A stretch of DNA of 12,922 nucleotides. Source: Gloeopeniophorella convolvens (Eukaryota; Basidiomycota; Agaricomycetes; Russulales). The stretch lies in the NCBI GenBank assembly GCA_022496205.1, contig WTXD01000303.1, forward strand, positions 1 through 12,922, given 5' to 3'. The notes beneath the pieces are model-generated. The model did not search any database, was not told the DNA's origin, and saw nothing but the letters and a program-made list of their open reading frames with translations. Made by a program: the position numbers and the translations under genes. Positions 9,001 through 12,922 of the stretch are shown in pieces. Every line of letters starts with the position of its first letter. Positions within the stretch are counted from its first letter, which is position 1.

Positions 9001-9031
9001 AGCGCCAGCCAAGCCTTCACCTGCAGCATGA
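6020..9031 (+). CDS. MDL1: Mitochondrial half-size ABC transporter, Mdl1/ABCB10 type
   Basis: Exons: 6020-6463, 6521-6629, 6681-6813, 6865-6920, 6973-7049, 7102-7170, 7223-7415, 7469-7565, 7631-7640, 7691-7908, 7962-8053, 8108-8305, 8369-8496, 8549-8657, 8713-8750, 8819-9031; 727 aa, all phases consistent. ATG 6020 is the first Met after an in-frame stop. The first ~50 residues are rich in Arg, Ala and Ser and poor in acidic residues, as in a mitochondrial presequence. A TMD with about six helices follows (~110-400), then one NBD: Walker [10 protein letters not shown] (470-478), Q-loop Q518, signature LSGGQ (571-575), Walker B ILALDE with D595/E596, H-loop H629. All catalytic residues are present. 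The last 50 residues are acidic. Yeast Mdl1 exports peptides from the matrix through the inner membrane (family knowledge); ABCB8-like or Mdl2-like identity is not excluded. It ends 206 bp from the convergent GH12 gene. Confidence 0.95.
7631..7640 (+). other. 10-nt micro-exon of the ABC transporter gene
   Basis: ATCCTTCTTC lies between an acceptor CCCTAG (ending 7630) and a donor GTAAGC (7641). With AC from exon 8 it completes a Thr codon and adds Ser-Phe-Phe, restoring the family sequence LQMLTSFFASIMRG in the sixth membrane helix. Skipping it shifts the frame (10 nt is not a multiple of three). Confidence 0.85.
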
Positions 9032-9237
9032 TCAAGATTAGAGGACGGACAGAAGCCCAACTCAATAGACATCTAATACTGTATTCCCCGTACCCTCGCG
9101 TTGAAGGTCATAGTCTATTCGATCCCTTCAACACGAATCACACTTCATAAACTCGTTTATTCTTGCAACATTACAGAGATACGGGCAAAGATACGGCGCA
9201 TGTGCGGTGCGCCGTAACACATGCGCATGTGATTATC

Positions 9238-10451
9238 TTAGTTCGCGTTGAGGCTGACACTGAAGCTGTCGATGGAGAGGCTCGCGGAGCCAGTAAACGC
9301 CTCTGTGCCGGTCTGGATCGCTTGCACGTACTTCAACGCCACTAAATCAGCCCACAGCACGTAAATAAAAGAACGGAAGAGCAACCCACCTGCGTCGACG
9401 CGACGCCCTGCTCGCTGACCAAGTAGTCTGCCCATCGCCTGGTCAGGCACACGTTCGAATGGAGACGAGATCGGTAGCGCCTACCGAAGAAGTCCTTCAG
9501 GTCCGCCTGGAAGTTGTTGATGTTGCCTGTGGACGAGACGAACGAGAAGACCTCCCAGTTCGCATTCGGGCCCTTCCAGAGGTTCCAGGTGTGTCCGCCA
9601 ACGGGGGTTGCCGTCGTGATCTGCGAGCCGACGGGCTGGATTCTAGCAACAGGGCCTTATGTCAATTCTTCGACCTGAATGCAAGAGGGTGAAAAGCCGC
9701 TTACCCGCCGAGGCCGGAGAGCCAGATCATGCTGTGAAATATTCGGTTAGCGCGCTGAGGCAGAGGAGCGCCTCGGAGGGTGCTTACATCTCATAGGAGG
9801 ACGCAGAAGTCGCGGCAGTGCCTTGAGGAGCAACACCGAACCAGATATCGTACCTAATCTCACAAGTCGGCTGAGGTACTCGGCGAAGAGAACTCGAAAT
9901 CGACGCACGAGACATCAGCGCGAATACCCTCGGATTCGGTGATATAGGTCCAGTTCCAGGCAGTGGGAGCGGAAGCGACGTTACCAAGCTTCATGAAAGC
10001 AAGTTCATATCATTAAGAAAAGTCAAGGCATCATCTATGAGATAGGTGTCATTACCTGAACGCCAAGTGCTGTGTTGGAAAGTACGTTTGCGTCTGTATG
10101 GATGCAGAGGTATTAGCGATAGGCTCAGCACACCACGAAACCGACGCACAGCTTTTGACGTTGTTCGGCCCGTTCGCCCACGTCCAATTGGTTGCCCAGG
10201 AAATAGTATCGCCTTGAGTGCTGACGAGAGTCGAATTCTGCCCGCCCACGCCCGCGACTGAACAGAAACAGCCGACGTCAACACAGGCATGAGCAAGGCA
10301 CAGCGGCGAGGGCGCGGCACGCACATATGCCCCACAAGTTCTGGCACAGCGTGAAAGTGCCCGCAGGGAGACAGTCATATTGGCCAGTGATGGTCTGGGC
10401 TGCGGCAGCTGCCGCGAGACCGAGAACACTGAGAGCAAGGGCGAATACCAT
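9238..10451 (-). CDS. Secreted GH12 endo-beta-1,4-glucanase / xyloglucanase
   Basis: Exons on the minus strand: 10451-10325, 10257-10150, 10093-10056, 9988-9909, 9853-9788, 9731-9705, 9642-9485, 9427-9390, 9330-9238; 244 aa, the usual GH12 length. The start at 10451 gives a compact signal peptide ending in a run of Ala before Gln19; an in-frame ATG at 10499 would put 16 polar residues before it and lies too near the TATA-like box. GH12 marks seen: C27/C36 likely disulfide, QNLWG, NWTWANGPNNVKSYANV, the nucleophile Glu139 in YEIMIWL, the acid/base Glu224 in TGTEAFTG, and a C-terminal SIDSFSVSL strand. Both catalytic Glu are kept, so it should be an active retaining enzyme cutting cellulose or xyloglucan outside the cell (family knowledge); the sequence does not tell which substrate. 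No carbohydrate-binding module. Eight introns (55-67 nt) make it intron-rich, and exon 6 is only 27 nt. Confidence 0.94.
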
Positions 10452-10514
10452 GGCGAATGCGGACCCGTTGGGGTAGTTGCTGAAACACTGGAAGCTCATC
10501 GCCACCCAGACGAC

Positions 10515-10525
10515 CCTTAAATAAA
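10515..10525 (-). promoter_or_regulatory. TATA-like box of the GH12 gene
   Basis: On the minus strand TTTATTTAAGG lies about 65 bp before the ATG at 10451. Initiation ~30 bp downstream would leave a short 5' UTR and would exclude the in-frame ATG at 10499, which supports the 10451 start. Confidence 0.45.
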
Positions 10526-11056
10526 CACCATTGCTGATGGCGGCAGAATGGATGGGACGCTCGATGCGCGAGGTGTGCCCACGGGACCTTGGGCGGCGCG
10601 GAGAATACGGTCACGCATAGAACGATATACTAGCGGAACTGCGAAGGCGGCGCGGCGCTGGGCTTTGGGTTCGACACTTTCGCGGATTCTCCGGCCTGGG
10701 ATCGAAGGCCCGCCTCGGACGTGATGATCCTCGGAATCCACACCGACGTGGCGGAATGAATCCGATGCACCGATGTATATCCTTGCGCCCCAAATGGAGG
10801 CTGCGGTTGAGCAGTAGTCACATCGATTGTGGACGAGCGATCTGAGTAGCACGCAGCGCTCACGGGGTGTAATGCCCAAGAGATTAGATAGCACAGACAT
10901 CAACATGGTAAATACTGTAGAATCGACCAGGAAAAAGTAAGTCTTGGCATAAACCCCGGAAAAATAACCAGCACCCATACCTCTAGTACATTATAAACAG
11001 AAAAAAGGGCCCACAACTTCTAATCGCAGAAGCCAGATACGCGTACTGAAACCCAA
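10526..11056. other. Intergenic region: 3' flank of hydrolase gene and upstream region of GH12
   Basis: The two genes run in the same direction (minus), so this 0.5 kb should contain the 3' UTR of the hydrolase and the GH12 control region. Long minus-strand open frames here (10517-10978) show no domain and Arg/Ser/Pro-rich shadow composition, so I do not call them genes. I could not assign specific regulator sites. Confidence 0.5.
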
Positions 11057-12922
11057 CTACACCGCGACCTGCGGCCGACTACCCGAGCTCAGCTCCTGCC
11101 TCTTCCAAAACGCACCCGCCCGCGCGCGGCTACGCTGGCCCTCGCCGACCGCCCGCTCACGCCGCCTCGGCTTCTCCGGCGACGCAGTAAGGAAGTTCAG
11201 CGTGGCGCTCCAGAGGTTGTTCGCGCGGAGCGCATGCTCGGGGTCGTAGATCGCCTGATCTGCGACGCGCGCGAGGCGCAACGCCTCGGCGGTATCGCGC
11301 CGCGCCACGATGCTGCTCGGAGGCGGGCGCTCCGTGCCGTCGAGCGCCCAAGCGAGGCTCCAGCTCGCGGTCGAGTCGAGCACCGCGCGTTGGTCGCTTT
11401 CGTCGCGCTGCGCGAGGTATTGCTGCAATTGCGCCACGCGCTGCGTGAGGTCCTTCCCGCCGGCGGCAGCAGCGCGCTCGCGCCGCCGTGCGATGTCGCG
11501 GAGGCGCACGGTGTACTTCTTTTCGTGCCGCTCCGTACCTGCGAGGTATCGCCAGATCCAGCGTTCCGAGATCTTGCCGACTAGTTCTGGGGCTATTTGC
11601 AGCGCAGGGAGGTCCTTCTCGTCCTCCAGAGGGCGGATGGCACCATTAATCGCCACTCGTTCGCGGATCATACTCCGGTTCTGTGGCGAATTCGCCTTTG
11701 ATAGGGATCAGGGTTGGAGATTTTGGAATGAGAGAATATGGCTCTTACCCATCCGTCGTGATATACGATAGGGTCTCCAGCCAAGACATCCTCGTCCGCG
11801 TGTGGCTCTGTGCCGCCAAATCTGGGCCCTGCGACGTCCGAGTCGCTCCTTGCCGACTTCGAGAATAGAGAAGTTCCTCGACGAAGAGTAGAAGTCACTT
11901 GAGAGAATGCGCTGGACTTGAGTGGCGGACGCTCCTCGGCTTGCGGCGGGGCTGGCGGTCCCTCATCCTCACCTACGGGCGATAGCACTGTGGGGGAGGT
12001 GACTGTATCTGCAGCAACGATATTCAGAACCTGTATTGATGGTCGCTTGCGCTTTTGCAATGCAGCAGTTGGCGGCAAGCCCGTCACGTGCTTTATGAAT
12101 GTGGCGATGGCGCGGTAGCAGTACTTTGCGGGAGTGGTTGCGCTGAACATGAGAGGTAGGACGTGGGCAGCATCTAATAATATGACCGCCTTGCGTTGGA
12201 AAAGGAAACAACGTTCCAAGCAGGTACGCACCATCATACACTTGAAGATGCACAGTTGTGGGAGTCATCTTGGTCTCGATCCCTTCGAATGCAGGATACA
12301 GCTTCTTTACATCTTCCATGATAGGGTACTGCTCTGGGTGGGCGGCGCGATGGGCTCTGCGCGCGACGTTAGCACATGTTCTACCCCATTCGAAACATGA
12401 TGACGCACGCATAGATGATTTCGTCCCTAAGTGCCTCCTTGTCGCTCGCGATGATGAATAGCGGGGGCAACCCGCCGAGATAGGCCAATACAGGGCTAAC
12501 CAACGGGTGCTTGAGCAGCGCATTGGTGGTGTACATCTGAATCTGGCGCGAGATGACGACGGGTTGGCCACCATCCACTCTGTTCACGCGGAAGGTCTGG
12601 TTCAGCCCACTGGAATCTCCAGCAGGCGCCAGGTCAAACTTGGGCTGGATGTCAGGGTCGTTGGCGGAGCCCGCAGGCGAGTCTACGTCCGTTGGAGGTT
12701 TTGTATTGATAACGCCGCGGACGGTGTTGCGCAACAGGTCGTGGACTTTTGTGCTTACTTCTTCAGGCGGTGGAGGCCAGAGCATGCTGGGCTTGTGCAG
12801 AGTCAAACCGGTCGATGGCACGATGTCCTATTTCCGTCCGAGATAGTCAGAATCGAACGGCCCCGGATGTTATAGAGGATTTTACCGTATCCGTGTTCAG
12901 GAAGATGCTTGGGAATGAATGG
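11057..12922 (-). CDS. Alpha/beta-hydrolase (HSL/GDXG type), 3' part, cut by the window edge
   Basis: Minus-strand exons: 12922-12886 (partial, codons from 12921), 12827-12409, 12356-12232, 12173-11749, 11680-11057, about 543 residues in view. The segment HSFPSIFLNTDTDIVP near the left of the product resembles the stretch after the nucleophile elbow in large fungal alpha/beta-hydrolases. Next come HPLVSPVLAYLGGLPPLFI, the likely catalytic Asp in ASDKEALRDE (codon 12441-12443) and the catalytic His in DDAAHVLP (codon 12163-12165). The HGG oxyanion motif and the nucleophile Ser should lie beyond base 12922. After the hydrolase core follows a Pro/Glu-rich linker, then exon 5 (207 aa), a highly charged, Arg- and Ala-rich extension. 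An esterase or lipase role is inferred from the family; the substrate is unknown. Intron 4 (11681-11748) joins YHDGW to NRSMIRERV. The gene is downstream-facing towards GH12. Confidence 0.85.

Noticed and set aside
10517..10978. Minus-strand open frame of 153 codons upstream of GH12
   Set aside because: Two other frames overlap it on the same strand with similar length and no recognisable domain; the position fits a promoter.
11234..11771. Long plus-strand open frames over the hydrolase last exon
   Set aside because: They are antisense shadows of the GC-rich minus-strand coding exon.
12605..12630. GDSSG in the hydrolase as nucleophile elbow
   Set aside because: It sits in a linker after the HSFPSIFLNTDTD segment, whereas in this family the GDSAGG elbow comes before it; the real one should be outside the window.

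Overview
The window reads as nuclear DNA of a filamentous basidiomycete, most likely a plant- or wood-decaying agaricomycete (inference). Genes are densely interrupted by introns of 50-80 nt with GT...AG ends and CTRAY-like branch points, intergenic gaps are short, and a secreted GH12 glucanase is present. No bacterial operon structure, tRNA, rRNA or CRISPR array is visible.

Layout. (1) Bases 26-158 (+) are probably the last exon of a gene that starts before the window. (2) 1123-2437 and 4049-5497 (+) are a tandem pair of diverged paralogues of a protein family I do not recognise. Each has a conserved N-terminal part with a near-invariant GKWL(I/V)AREPKAWHNIGCG block, a variable Ser/Thr/Pro-rich linker, and a conserved helical C-terminal part that looks SAM-like. 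They are separated by about 1.6 kb of non-coding DNA with small repeats. (3) 6020-9031 (+) is a complete 16-exon mitochondrial half-size ABC transporter of the Mdl1/ABCB10 type (727 aa), including a 10-nt micro-exon. (4) 9238-10451 (-), convergent with it, is a complete 9-exon secreted GH12 endoglucanase/xyloglucanase (244 aa) with both catalytic glutamates. (5) 11057-12922 (-) is the 3' part of an alpha/beta-hydrolase (HSL/GDXG type) gene with a long basic C-terminal extension; its nucleophile half lies beyond the right edge.

The genes do not form an evident pathway; this looks like an ordinary chromosomal stretch. The most unusual items are the unnamed tandem family, the splicing features (five AAG 3' splice sites, skipped AGs close to branch points, stopless 3n introns, a 10-nt exon) and a repeated hairpin module in and after the second paralogue. 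All splice sites were worked out by hand from reading frames, homology between the paralogues and family knowledge; none is confirmed by transcripts.
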